Shown: in pieces, positions 22,849-34,376 of the stretch
Numbering within the stretch: position 1 is the stretch's first letter
Layout: the number at the start of each line of letters is the position of its first letter
From: Ophiocordyceps camponoti-saundersi (nom. inval.)
Taxonomy: Eukaryota > Ascomycota > Sordariomycetes > Hypocreales > Ophiocordycipitaceae
Reading direction: 5' to 3'
Assembly (NCBI GenBank): GCA_003339415.1
Contig: PDHQ01000005.1
Location: forward strand, 383,621 to 447,620
Length of the DNA: 64,000 bases
The notes under the pieces: generated by a model
What the model was told of the DNA's origin: nothing
Seen by the model: only the letters and a program-made list of their open reading frames with translations
Database searches by the model: none
Made by a program: the position numbers and the translations under genes

Positions 22849-24497
22849 TCAGAGGGTAACGTCAAGCACCAAGCTGACGTCAGCCACATTGGGACCAGCC
22901 AGATCCTCGAGGACAGGAATAAGATCCAGTAGCTCATTGTCGTGAGCATCCGAGAACCAACTGCTGATGGGGACGGCGTGCTGCGGGTGAAAGATGTACG
23001 ACGTCGGCGAGTTGTCAATGATGATTGTATTTTTCAGATCCCGCCCAACCTGCGACAGGTCCTTGACGTAGTTCCCCTGGTGGTTGTAACAGCTCTCTCT
23101 GAACAGCCGGTGATGAACGACCTTGTGTATGTCGAGTTGGTCCAGTAGTGGGTCGCCGTACTGGCTCCGAGTCAGCAGCTGCGGTCACGGCTATCTGGAC
23201 AGAGCCAAGCCGAGCCTTACCTTAGAGACAGATGCGGTGAAAACTACAACTTCGTAAAGTTCCCCTACCCGCTTCATGAACTCGTCAACACCAGGACGCT
23301 TGATAACATAGACATTGTGGTATGTGCCTTCGATTTCGACCGGTATCGTAAAGTCGGCTTGGTGCAGGATCTACGCCGGCGTCAATCAAGTTCCAGCATT
23401 GCGAGAAAACCCTGTCAAACCTTGAAAGAACTATGGACAAGAGTCTCGTCCAAATCCAGAACTAGGCATTTCCTGCCCACGTGATCCGGTGCCACAGGAG
23501 GAAGTAACCATTTTTGTGTTTCCTCGACGGCTACCTCATCCACAGGCAGTGCGGGAGGGACGACTGGTCCTGGGCTGACGGGTGAAGGAAGAGCCTGCGG
23601 AGCTGTCTTTTCCGAAGGCTCATCGGATTGAGGAGCGGCGGGAAGTGCTCCCAAATCGTCGGCAGGATGCTCGTCTTTCATTCCCACGTCATTCCCGTCG
23701 GACTTGTCACTGTACTGACTGCCATTATCCTGACATTCGGACTTGGGTGGATCGATGGTAACAGCTGGAGGGGCGAGTGGGACAAAGGGCTTGGGCTCGT
23801 CATCGGGGTAATCCTGGCTCGAGGCTTGGTTTTCGCCGCTCCCGCAACCGTCACTGGCGCCGCCGTTGCCGCCGTCATTGCCATCCTTCGTGTTCGACGT
23901 GGTGTCGTTTTGTTGAGAGGCTTTCTCGTTAAGAACCTTTGGGTGAGGTTGATCATGGATGGCAACAGGTTTCGACTTGGCTGTGCTGGGCCGTTGCGGT
24001 AGCTTTTCCACCTTCTGCACGTTCTCAGTGTCTCCATCCTCGACGGTTTGACCCGAGGAAGGCACCACACAGCATCCGAGGAGGGCCAATAAGCCGCCGC
24101 CGCGTTTCTTCAACTTCTTTTCCTCTCCGGGAGATTTCTTGGCGTTTCGAGGAGTATTTCCTTGTTCGCTGTCACGGCCAGACCGGCGACTTGAGGCGCT
24201 ACCCCGGCGATGCCTTCCGGTTAAACTGCTCTTTGAGTCCTTTGAGCGTCCGCCAATACTGTTGCGGTGGTCGGTGACGGTTGCTCCACTGAGACCGGTC
24301 GAGGCCGCCGAGGATTGATGTCTTTGCTGCGATGAAGACCTCGAAGGAACCTTGAGAAGCTTCTGGTCGCTCTTGGAACCTCCCGTACCGTCCGACGAGG
24401 TCTGGTCGCCATCCTTAGTCTCGACTGCCAGTTGCCCCGGGCCATGACGAGGATGAGTCTCGGCGAGTATCGCGGATGATGCAGCAGTTTCCGGCAT
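22849..24497 (-). CDS. Psr1/SCP-like plasma-membrane phosphatase (NIF/FCP1 homology domain)
   Basis: Exons, complement: 23421-24497, 23221-23370, 22849-23160, giving 512 aa. The family are Mg-dependent, aspartate-based Ser/Thr phosphatases. Seen: a long disordered Ser/Gly/Pro-rich N-terminal half, then a catalytic domain at about 340-512 with [13 protein letters not shown] (catalytic Asp348 and Asp350), [25 protein letters not shown] and [10 protein letters not shown], ending VLDVTL. A short [10 protein letters not shown] segment near residue 145 resembles the Cys-containing membrane anchor of yeast Psr1. The first donor is gtttga rather than gtaagt, but the 50-nt intron joins HSSFK to ILHQADF as in the family. 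Start is the least certain point: the frame is open further up to 24743, and an extra 5' exon is possible. The retrotransposon ends about 1 kb downstream of the stop. Confidence 0.87.
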
Positions 24498-25167
24498 GGC
24501 GCCTTGAACAGCTTTACTATTAGCAAACCCCTCTTCGTCGTGAAAACAGAGGAACCAGCGTCTGCGAGAACCACGAATAGTTACGACGACAAGAGAAGAT
24601 ATTGCGGCTTCGGAAGGTCTCAGAAACAGGTGATGGATTGCGGAAAGGAGTAGGAGGACAACTTTGATAGCACCCAAGACGCGCGGCGACAAAGGCGAAG
24701 AGCGGCGTGAGAAAGAAAAATAAAGACGACAGCGCTGGACCAAAGAGAATTGCTTAGGTGAAGCAGTAGTTCGTACTCACTTGCAGCCGCCGTCGGCCCA
24801 AAACAGTGGACAAGCAGCGAGAGAGAGGGAAAAAAAACTAAACCACAGCCCCGTGACGCTGAAATGGGCGGTTCTTAAGAGGGACAACGAAAAGAGTGCC
24901 AGCCAGTGTCTCGCTTGTGGACATGCGAGAACCACCAGAGAAGGGCAGAAAAGGAAGCGCGGGAAACGCGAAAAAAAGAAAGATTGAAGAGGACGGCGAA
25001 AGATACAACGTCGACGTGAAGCAACGAGCGAAGTTGAGGCGTCGCCGTTTGCGACCAGCCGAGACGGCCTGGTCTGACGCCGAAAGTCGAACGGACAATC
25101 AATCAAAAGGTTGATACTCAGCTGTAGGAGGCAACGACGTCGGTGAACGAGGCGCGAGCACGCACCT

Positions 25168-25169
<2 letters not shown>

Positions 25170-25218
<49 letters not shown>
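25170..25218 (+). repeat. Homopolymer of 49 G
   Basis: Uninterrupted G from 25170 to 25218, followed by AA and G6. A minus-strand polyproline frame over it is only the translation of the homopolymer. Confidence 0.9.
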
Positions 25219-25219
<1 letters not shown>

Positions 25220-25306
25220 AGGGGGGAGGAGAAGGCGTCTCGAAGGCTGAGATGATGACCGTAATAAAAACGTGCCCGCCACTTCTGCTTTGGACGAGCC
25301 AGCCCC

Positions 25307-25325
25307 GGGGGGGGGGGGGGGGGGG
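25307..25325 (+). repeat. Homopolymer of 19 G
   Basis: A second G run 88 bp after the first, in the same intergenic region. Confidence 0.9.
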
Positions 25326-27991
25326 TAGATGGGGCTGGTGCAGCGCCTATGTACATCTCTGGTGGTAGCATGTACCTTACCTCTTTTGCTGGCTCAGAAT
25401 TGGCTGACTTCCATCATTAGCGGCGGCTACAGACGCTAAAGGTAGCTGAGTGGGTCTCTCCGCCGGCGCGATACATGCGCCACGATATCCAAGTACATGC
25501 ATGAGCGCCGGAGCTGGCTGGGAGACTTGGCCCACCGAGCATCGTGTCTGCAGTACCCATCTATCTCCGTCTCTAATATTAAAAAAAAAAGGCTGCGCCT
25601 TGACGCTGGAAAGCTGCCAGACTCGGAAGACAGCTCGAGATGCGAATTTGCGACCGGTCGGCTGATGATTGCAGGCCGAGTACCTACGTAGTATACATAC
25701 ACGAACGACTCAACTGTTTGTACCAACCGATTTGGGGGTATTACGAACTTGATGTACAGACTATGTTCATACATATTCGTGGTAGGTGCCGAACGACCAG
25801 CCCGACAAGGCCTGTCTCTAGGCTCACAGGCCATAAGAAACTAAAGGTATGTACCTATACATAAGAGTGTGTGGGTGGGTGGAGTCGACCGGACAGACAG
25901 AGAGGACAAGGAAGAGGTGGTAGGGCAGGATCATGTGCCAGTGCTAAGCGGCACGGTTGCACCTCGCGAACTCGTGCTCCAGCGTCGCAGCCACCGCACT
26001 TGCTTCTGCACAAATAGCACTGTATGCAGATAGCCTGTGACCTGCTCTCAGGGTCTCTCCGATGGCACCCCGAGTCCCTCCTCCTATCCTTCTCCTTTTT
26101 ATTCTTCCTCGCCCACCCCTTCACACCCTCTGGCCCGCCGCCATTTACGGGGGGACCATGCAACATGTGGTTGGTGTGCTTGTCTCCTCTTCCACGTAAA
26201 CAACGACATAATGATGTGGAACCTTGGTAATTCCGATGACGTGCGAATTACATGAAGGTATTTGACGATGAAGCATCTCATCAAGAGCGAGCGCAGGCAG
26301 CCGCGAGAAGAGAACTTCCACTATTACAGACAAGAGTCTCCTTTCCCTGTTGCCTTCCTCCCTCATGCTGCTGCGCTCGAAGTGGCAAAAATTCGGCCAG
26401 AAAGTGTGGGTGCAGCCGGCAGCTTTCCTCCACGGATCAAATTTTAGACGTTGCGCCACCGCCAGCCCTGAGGCCACCATTATTGCCATTGGCGCTGCAG
26501 GCGCCTGGCTGCCCACCCTCTCGACATGCACCTCGGGCCACTGGGGCCCAGTATCGACGTGGTGGTGTCGTCAGCGAATGGATTGCTGTTTGGCTCCGAT
26601 CATGCCGCTTGAACGACCCCCTTCCCCAGGCTGGCTCGCGGACGGGCCGCTCCACTGCCTGTCTGGAGTCTCGAGGCTAAATATCCTTATGTACCTACCT
26701 ACCTAGGTAGGTAGGCACATACATACGATACGTGTACACACGAATATTCTACATGCACAACATGTAAGATGCTTCTCCACTCCTCAGCTATCCTTGTCGT
26801 TAGTCAGCCTCGGATACCTCGAGGAAAACTCTCTATCGATCCATCCGGGCACTTATTGCCAATTGGATGGTGGCGCGATTCGACGGATTCGTGCGGGGGG
26901 TACCCATAATTCAACGAAAGTTGGAAAGAATATTTGGTCTCGAGCAATATCGCGGGAGATACCTCCCTGGCAAGCCATAGATATGTACATACATACATAC
27001 GGATACATGCATACTACAGGTGGTAGGTAGGAAGGAGGTAGGATTCTCGACCTTGGCCTCGCGATGGAATCATCTCTAAGAGGTTGGTGCCTAGGTCCCT
27101 AAGTGCCTACCATCGGGCGCCAAGCCGAGCTGTGAACATTGGAAAACCCTTTAAAAGAGCCTGGGCCAGAGGTGGGTATGTATGTATAACAGAGAATGAG
27201 GCTCAGAACAGTGGCTTAATTACAGCGTTAAGGTTACTGTGACTAACATCACTACTAGTAACATAGGTCATTCAATGTTCGCGGCTCTGCTTGGCGCACT
27301 GTGGTAGGTAGGTAGTAGGTATTAGTTCGGCGGTCGCCATCATAATGACTTCGCAGGGTACTCAACTCCTCGCTGCAGAGTGCAGACTGTCAAGTAAAGC
27401 ACCTACCTAGGTCACGCGTAGATAGATGGCGAACTTGAAAGTTGGTGATGACCACTTTGAATTGATGAGTGAGTACCTCGAGCCGAACGCGAGAAATCAC
27501 TGGCTTTTTCGATTTATGAGGCTCCTGCTGCCTCTGACGCTCCGGTCATGTAGGTATATATGTATGTACCTATGTAGGTATGTAGGTATCCGTACACAGG
27601 CCATGATAAATATCAGTGAACGTGACTTCCTGGGCAAAGTCAGAAGCTGCCGAACATTCTAAACCGACGCAACTTCGTCGATTTCCCCCCCCCCCCTTCC
27701 CCGATGTTTGATTAGATAAGGTGACCACCTCATGCCCTTAGGTAATAGAATAGCCTCGGGGAATATCACATGTCATCTTCCGACATGCCGTATGCGCTAG
27801 GGCCTCTTCTTAACGTCTCGACACATTTTGATGGCTTCTCTGTAGCTTCTCCATTTCTCGTGAGTCGCTGCCGTCACGCGACGCTGCCGACATCGCCTAT
27901 GATCAACGATTAGTCGGAGAAAGCCTCTTGACTGGGCCGTTGTCGGTTCTTGACCCTCTCGCCTCCCGACGCCGCCGACATCGCCGACAAT

Positions 27992-30688
27992 ATGCCTGTC
28001 CAGTCTACGCTGCGGAGAACAGCGGCCGAAGACGCGCTGGCGGCTTTTCTCGACAAGTGGAATACTATCGTCCGAGATAAGCTTCGTAGGACATCGCGGA
28101 CTACCCGCGTGTTGGCCACTTTCGCCCTTGCACTGTCCATTATTCTCGGCGCCGAGGGAACGCGACGTCGCTGGAAGAGGCAGCGCCTTGAGCGAGAGCA
28201 AGGCCGCAAGCTTGTTCGCACAAACTCATGGCTGCACAATAAGGATGGGTCACGCACCATTTATGTGCCTTACAAAGAAAGCACTTCCAAGGTTACTATC
28301 AACACCACCAACCCACTCACCTTTGAGGCCCATCGCCGGCTGTTTCTCAACCCTCCCCGCGTCTCCGGCCTGGGCGATGGAATGGTCCCTGCGGCGCATA
28401 CAAAGCCGGGCCTCAACTTGGCCTTCCTACATCAGTTTCTCAGTCTAATGAGCATTATGCTCCCTCGATGGTCGAGCAAGGAGTCCGGTCTACTACTCAG
28501 TCATGGAATCTTCCTCCTGCTCAGGACATACCTTTCATTAGTTGTGGCACGGCTGGACGGCGAGCTAGTCAGGGATCTCGTGGCTGGTAATGGCAAGGCT
28601 TTCTTATGGGGCATTCTCAAGGTATACTCGTGTCCTTCGTCCGCGAGTCCTTTGTCGGAAGTCGCAGCAGCTTCTCGTCCGCTAATCGCTATGACCTGCG
28701 CAGTGGTGTGGCTTGGGGGGCTTCGCTTCGTACACCAATGCCATGATCAAGTTTCTGGAATCGAAGGTGTCCATCGCATTCCGCACACGGCTGACGCGAT
28801 ACATTCATGACCTCTACCTCAACGACCGCCTGACGTTTTATAAGTTATCCAACTTAGACGGCGGCGTCGGTCAGGGAGCAGATCAATTCATCACGCAAGA
28901 CCTGACATTATTCTGTGCCGCCTCGGCCAACCTATACTCGTCCCTGGGCAAGCCTTTCGTGGATCTGTGCGTCTTCAGCTTTCAGCTGTATCGCTCACTC
29001 GGGCCCCTTGCCCTATCTGGCATCATGAGCAACTATTTCCTGACGGCTAGCATCCTGCGGCGGGTCTCCCCACCGTTTGGGAAGCTCAAGGCTGTCGAAG
29101 GACGCAAGGAGGGCGATTTCCGAAGCCTCCATGCTCGTTTAATTGCCAACGCGGAAGAAGTTGCCTTTTACGGAGGTGCAGACATGGAGAAGACTTTTCT
29201 GAACCGGGAGTACAAGTCGTTGAAGAGCTGGATGGAAGGCATCTACATGCTCAAGATCCGGTACAACATCCTCGAGGACTTCATTCTGAAGTACAGCTGG
29301 AGCGCATATGGCTACCTACTCGCGTCACTTCCTGTCTTCCTACCTGCCTGGGGTGGCGTTGGAGGAGCAGCGGAGATGACGGAAGGCACTGAAAGGGGCG
29401 GCCGTGAACGGAACCGTATGAAGGACTTTATCACCAACAAACGACTTATGCTGTCCCTGGCGGATGCTGGTGGCCGCATGATGTACTCGATAAAAGATCT
29501 GGCTGAGCTGGCGGGCTACACCAGCAGAGTTTACACATTGATCTCGACCTTGCACCGAGTTCACGCCGGCGCATACTACCTGCGCGGCGGACAGAACGAA
29601 CTTTACTCGCTTTCGGACGTACAAGGCACTATACAGAAAGGCTTCGACGGTGTCCGGTTCGAGCAAGTACCGGTGGTCGCGCCGGGCCTGTGGCCGCAAG
29701 GGGGCGAGGAGCTCTTGGATTCGCTATCCATGATCGTCCGGAGAGGCGAGCACCTTCTGGTGAGGGGCGAATTATCTATCGAGCCGTGTTTATGCACTGA
29801 CGCGTCCCTGTTGGCAGATCTCCGGATCCAATGGCGTGGGTAAGAGCGCTATTAGCCGAGTCCTCGCCGGATTATGGCCCGTGTATCGCGGACTGGTCAG
29901 CAGGCCGAAGAGCCTTGGAGAAGACGGCATCATGTTCCTGCCGCAGAGGCCGTACCTCAGTCCCGGCACGCTACGTGATCAAGTTATCTATCCCGATGGA
30001 CACGTGGACATGCGAGAGAAGCGCAAGTCGGAGGACGATCTCAAGAGGGTTCTCGACATGGCCAAGCTCGGCTACCTGCCGGAACGAGAAGGCGGTTGGG
30101 ACACTCGCAAAGAATGGAAGGACGTGCTCAGCGGCGGCGAGAAGCAGAGGATGGGGTTTGCGCGGCTGCTTTATCACGAGCCGCAGTATGCCGTCATCGA
30201 CGAAGGCACGAGCGCCGTTTCGAGCGACGTCGAAGGGCTTCTATACGAGACTTGCAAGGAAAAGGGTATCAGTGAGTGCATCTTTCTGCTCCTGAAGGGA
30301 AGAAACAAGAAGAAGAGCCCACACTGTTTTTACGTCATACGTGAGAAACACAAAATGGCTTACAAGCTTCGCTCGGGCAGCTCTCATCACAATCTCGACG
30401 CGGGCATCGCTCAAGAAGTACCACACCTTCAACCTTATCCTCGGCACGGGCGACCACGGTGACGGATGGGAGTTTGAGCGGATCGGAACGGAGCGGGAAA
30501 AGCTTCAAGTAGAGAAGGAGCTTCAGGAGCTTCGCGAGCGCCTATCCCAGGTAGAGGGGTGGAAAACGAGGCGAGATGACATTGAGCGGGAACTGGCAGA
30601 TGTCTGGACGGAAAAGGGGGAGACGCTGGATGCGCCGGATGTGATCGAGATAGTCACGGGCAAGGAGACCAGCGAAGCCGGTTCGTAG
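27992..30688 (+). CDS. Peroxisomal long-chain fatty acid ABC transporter, ABCD (PXA/ALDP) family half-transporter
   Basis: Exons: 27992-28621, 28704-29759, 29818-30271, 30381-30688, giving 815 aa. ABCD half-transporters dimerise in the peroxisomal membrane and import activated fatty acids for beta-oxidation. Seen: a hydrophobic N-terminal segment, the family stretch LRTYLSLVVARLDG near 190, an EAA-like loop NAEEVAFYGG at 359-368, Walker A SGSNGVGKS at 564-572, LSGGE at 666-670, and Walker B with D690/E691 (AVIDEGTSA). The C-terminal 60 residues form a charged Glu/Lys-rich coiled-coil-like tail. All four junctions restore conserved residues, including the one inside the Walker A region (HLL to ISGSNG). 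The start ATG at 27992 gives a basic N terminus; an upstream non-ATG extension is not supported. Whether it is the Pxa1-type or Pxa2-type partner cannot be settled by eye. Confidence 0.93.
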
Positions 30689-31602
30689 CCGGCTCAGCGA
30701 GACGAGTGTATGTATATACCGATGTTTCTTTTTAGATCACAAAATACCTACATGTGATTCTTGAGCAGGGTCTGGGCTTATGCTTCCCACGAGCAGATGG
30801 GTCGGATCTTCAGATATCTTGTAACCAATATATTTATTTTCAACTATTTTTTTTCTTCTCATTCACCGGGCGAACTTCCGCGAGAGGTGGCATCTCTTGG
30901 AAGGAAAAGAAGGGACTGTTATCCCTAGGTAGTGTCGTCCGCTGTGTCGTCCGCTGTGTCGTACGCTGGGTCGTATGCTGTGTCGTACGCTGGGTCGTAT
31001 GCTGGGCCAGTACGCTTCAGGTTCAGGGGGTAGAGGGAGACTGAGCTGGGGTAGGTAGGTCTAATAATAAGCTGGCGAGAGAGAGGAGGAGGCACCTGGC
31101 GATTCGACCTGGTTTGCTTTGATTTGGTTCTCATTTGGAAATGAATCGAATTTCACTTTCCCGTGCAAGAAAAAGGAAGAAAAAGAGTGTGACAAGAGAA
31201 ATAAACAAAGAAAGTCAGCGTCACCATGCTCTTACAATAAGGGAGGTTGTTCAGGGGAGAGAGGTGGGGAGGGGAGGGGAGTGGAGGGGGGGTGATGAGA
31301 GGTGGAGGAAGAAATTAAATTCCGAGAACGTGCTGGGACTCAAGCGTGAAAGGGGACTCCGACCTACGGATACTGCCTAGGTATCTACCTACCCACCTAC
31401 TGCCTACCTAGTACCTCGGTACTATCTATCGGGGTAGTAGTCACTTCCTAGGACCTCTCTACGGATACGACTTACTACTACTATCTATTTCTCTGGCCCG
31501 ACTACGGTATGAAGCCAGCTCACTACCTACCTACCTACCCATCTTAGTACCTACCTCTATTTCCGAATGCCTTGCACACGGCTGATCTTTTCTCTGATTC
31601 TA

Positions 31603-31634
<32 letters not shown>

Positions 31635-32241
31635 TTCATCGAAGCATCTCTTGTTACTCGCTCACTGAAAGTAATGACACTGAAGGGGATCAAAAAGAGG
31701 GAGAGACTGAAATCGTCACTCAACACATCATCATCTCCAGGCACCCGCACAGACACCTCTAGGAGGCTATTCGACACTTACATACGTCGCTGTCCGGCCC
31801 GCCGCCGGCCAGCGAACGTCGACTGCCGCAATGTCTTGCTATAGCACCGCTCATCTTTCCCGCCCTAGCATTGGCCCTCCTCTCGCCCTGACGTCCCACC
31901 CGTCGCTTGGGTTGTCTCACTACTCCGGGTTGCACCTCTCGTACGTCTGGCTCGCTGGGCCATGAGACGACGTGAGAAGGGGGGCTTTAACCGAGACGGT
32001 GACAGACAGAGAGAGAAAGGACTCAGAAGGGGACTGGGCTTGGGTATGAAGGGGAGAGCGGTGGGGGGGCAACTTCGGCTGTCAACATCTTTTCTTGTCT
32101 CGGCACCCCGTTCGGTCGCTCTTTTCTCTTTATTCTCTTCTATTCGCCGTCGAAAAGGATCACCCGTCGCTTTTTCCTTCTTCTCTTCCTCGTTCTCTGG
32201 TCGACACTCGAGCTCGTGGATCGTTCTTTTGTCCGCCAGCC
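30689..32241. other. Intergenic with a minisatellite and purine/pyrimidine tracts
   Basis: It lies downstream of the ABC transporter and upstream of the membrane protein. It holds a 12-bp minisatellite (30934-31005), a GGGGA-rich purine stretch (31250-31300), ACCTACC-type repeats (31378-31430 and 31520-31556) and a TCT repeat (31600-31640). No supportable gene; several open frames are low-complexity translations of these tracts. Confidence 0.6.
30934..31005 (+). repeat. 12-bp minisatellite, six units
   Basis: Six consecutive 12-mers of the form GTCGTNYGCTGK. The first two units are identical, and the last four alternate between GTCGTACGCTGG and two GTCGTATGCTGK forms. Confidence 0.9.
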
Positions 32242-33384
32242 ATGGCAGCCCCCATGTATCACCAGCGCTCATCCAACTCGTCGGGATCGTCTTTACCGAC
32301 CATGCGGACAATGTCTATCATCACGCAATACAGCGACGCCTACAACCCTGGGGCCCTGCCCAAAGGCCCGCTGCGGGTACCCAAGCGGCAATCTCGTCGT
32401 GATCCGGCCTTGAGCGTCTATAGCCAGCAGTCTCCGTACGTCTCGCCCGAGCCCAGTGTCGCCGCGGAGAAGGACTCGAGCACAGGCAAGGAACTCGACG
32501 GGGAAAAGGGCATCAGTGCGGAGAAGGGGCAAGTAACGCCTCCTCAGGCGGAAACCGGCAGCGGCGAAAGCGCCAAGAGCGTTAGCAGCGAAAGCAGCAT
32601 CCGAGACGACGACAAGGGTCTCTTCGCCCATAGGAGGAGGGCTGGTCGGTTTCTCGTCGCCGTTGCCATAATCGCTATTATCATCGTCGCCTTGGCCATC
32701 GGGCTTGCGGTTGGACTAAGAAAGAGGTGAGTTGTTTTTTGTCGTCGTCTTCATTTACGTTTCAGGCTGATTGAGTTCTGGCTCAGGAGCGGCACCACGG
32801 GCAGTGATCCCTTCGGCCTGGGTGTGGAATTCCCCGCTGGATCCTATGCCGTCAGGGCAAGTGTTAAGACGACGGAGACTGGCTGCACGTCTCAACCTTC
32901 TACTTGGCGCTGCGACTCGTCCAGCAATGGCGCGTCGACGACAGTCCATTGGGATATCCGGTCCCGAGGCCACGGCGTCTTCACCATATCCTCCACTGAA
33001 GACAGCGAGCTGAACCCGGCCTTCTCCGATGTCAGTCTTAGTGTCGTCGATGCCAACCAGCTGACGGAACGGCTCGTCTTCACCCTACCGATGAACAAGA
33101 CCGTCATTCCATCCGGCACGCCCTCGCCGACCAACCGCGCTGCTCAGTGCCTCTATCAGAACGTAGAAGTGGAGGCGACGCTCTACACGCGTCAGCGCGG
33201 CGGCCGTACCATGTCAGCGCCCAGCCAGCTCGGGCAGGGCGTCGACTGGCCCGGTGACGTCGAGATCACCCAGCACATGCCTTCAACTATCGGCCAGCCG
33301 ACGTGCCGAGACAGCGGCGGTGTGCAAATCGCCGACGTCCAGGCCTCACAAGGGAACTGCGCCTGCGTTTACTCTAATAACTGA
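32242..33384 (+). CDS. Single-pass membrane protein with a cysteine-containing extracellular domain, unknown function
   Basis: Exons: 32242-32726, 32787-33384, giving 360 aa. The first about 135 residues are polar, Ser/Pro/Lys-rich and cytosolic in character. Basic residues HRRRAGR precede one strong membrane helix (FLVAVAIIAIIIVALAIGL) at about 137-155. A domain of about 200 residues follows, starting SGTTGSDPFGLGVEFPAGSY and holding several Cys (TSCTSQP-like, WRCDSS, QCLYQN, TCRDSGG, NCACVY). Charge distribution suggests type II topology with the C-terminal domain outside. The PAGSY...WRC pattern resembles a conserved hypothetical protein of filamentous fungi, but no function is known to me. 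The intron (60 nt, donor gtgagt) joins LRKR to SGTT; a nearer AG at 32765 would bring a stop. Confidence 0.8.
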
Positions 33385-34376
33385 TATTGTCACTCTTCTT
33401 CATCCTCTTCATTCTCGTCGTCCTCGTCGTCCTCGCCCTCTCCTTCTCCCCTTGCTTCTCCTTCTCCTCCTCCTCCTCCTTCTTCTTCTCCTCACCCTCT
33501 CTTCTTCTCTTTATCTCCTCCTCCTCCTCCTGCTCCTAGTCCTGCTCCTGCTCCTCCTCCTTCTCTCCCCTCTCCTCCTTTTCTTCTCCTAACTCGCTCC
33601 TGCTGCAGACTACCGGGTCATTTCCATCCTCCAGTTTTTTTACAGCGCGTGGAGGATATTTCTCTGTATTTTTCTTCCTCATCTTCTTGTTCTCAGCCGT
33701 TTACTTTATTATTTTGTTGACGCGGCCTGGATAGGCCCCATTTTTCCTTTCCCGGAACTGATGATACCACGGCAGCGACGTCCTCGTCCGTCTCTGCCAT
33801 TTTTTCACTTCTTATTTTTTTTCCTGCTTCTCACCTTTCTTTAATTTTCTTCTTTGGGGAATTTACATTCAAAGGAAAAAAAAAACAAAAGGGGGGAAAG
33901 TAAAGCTACTAGAACTTCAGTCAATAACTCCTCGAGGCTTAATGGTAATGAAAATATACTATGGGCGACATCTACAAGCTCTCAATGGTGTTTGAATGTG
34001 ACTATCACGACGCCCAATCTACGCCTGAACTCGGCTTCAGACGATCCATATAGCGTTCTAACCTTTGGGGGCGGGAGTTGCGGACCCTACATACCACGTA
34101 TGTATGTATGTACGGCAGTCGCAGAATGGTCTTTCAGGTGAGTGAAGCTACGTGGCGTCAAGAATTCGCGGCCAGGGCCTGAAATCCCCTTCCATCCACA
34201 CGTACCTATGTATGTATGTATGCAGCCTTTGTTTCGGACACACATGAGCGGGTTCCAAACCACTGACCCTTGCCTCATCACCTCGAAACCCCTCTTTCAG
34301 CGCTTTGCCTCCACCCAACGCCGTAAAACTCCTCGCTCAAACATGGTTTCGTCCAAGTCCATAGCCGTTATCTTGG
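33385..34376. other. Intergenic between convergent genes, with long pyrimidine tract
   Basis: 33393-33600 is almost pure CT with CTC/CTT repeats and is probably the 3' UTR of the membrane-protein gene. TATGTATG repeats lie near 34100 and 34205. No coding evidence. Confidence 0.6.

Larger units (their letters stand above)
24498..27991. other. Large gene-poor intergenic region with long G runs and GTAGGTA repeats
   Basis: It lies between the divergent phosphatase and ABC transporter genes, so it carries both promoters. It contains a 49-G run, a 19-G run, a C11 run near 27687, GTATGTAC/ACATACAT repeats near 26715, 26985 and 27550, and a palindromic ACCTACCTAGGTAGGT block at about 26697-26712. 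I tested the short open frames on both strands and found no domain, splice continuity or consistent coding bias. Confidence 0.6.

Noticed and set aside
25099..25371. Minus-strand proline-rich protein
   Set aside because: It is only the translation of two G homopolymers; no flanking coding evidence.
26252..26680. Plus-strand 142-aa open frame
   Set aside because: Cys/Pro/Arg-rich random composition, overlapping frames on both strands are equally open, and there is no recognisable motif.
31544..31844. Lys-rich and Phe-rich open frames
   Set aside because: Translations of the TCT repeat at 31600-31640.
33254..33592. Leu-rich membrane-like open frame
   Set aside because: Translation of the CT tract in the 3' UTR of the gene ending at 33384.
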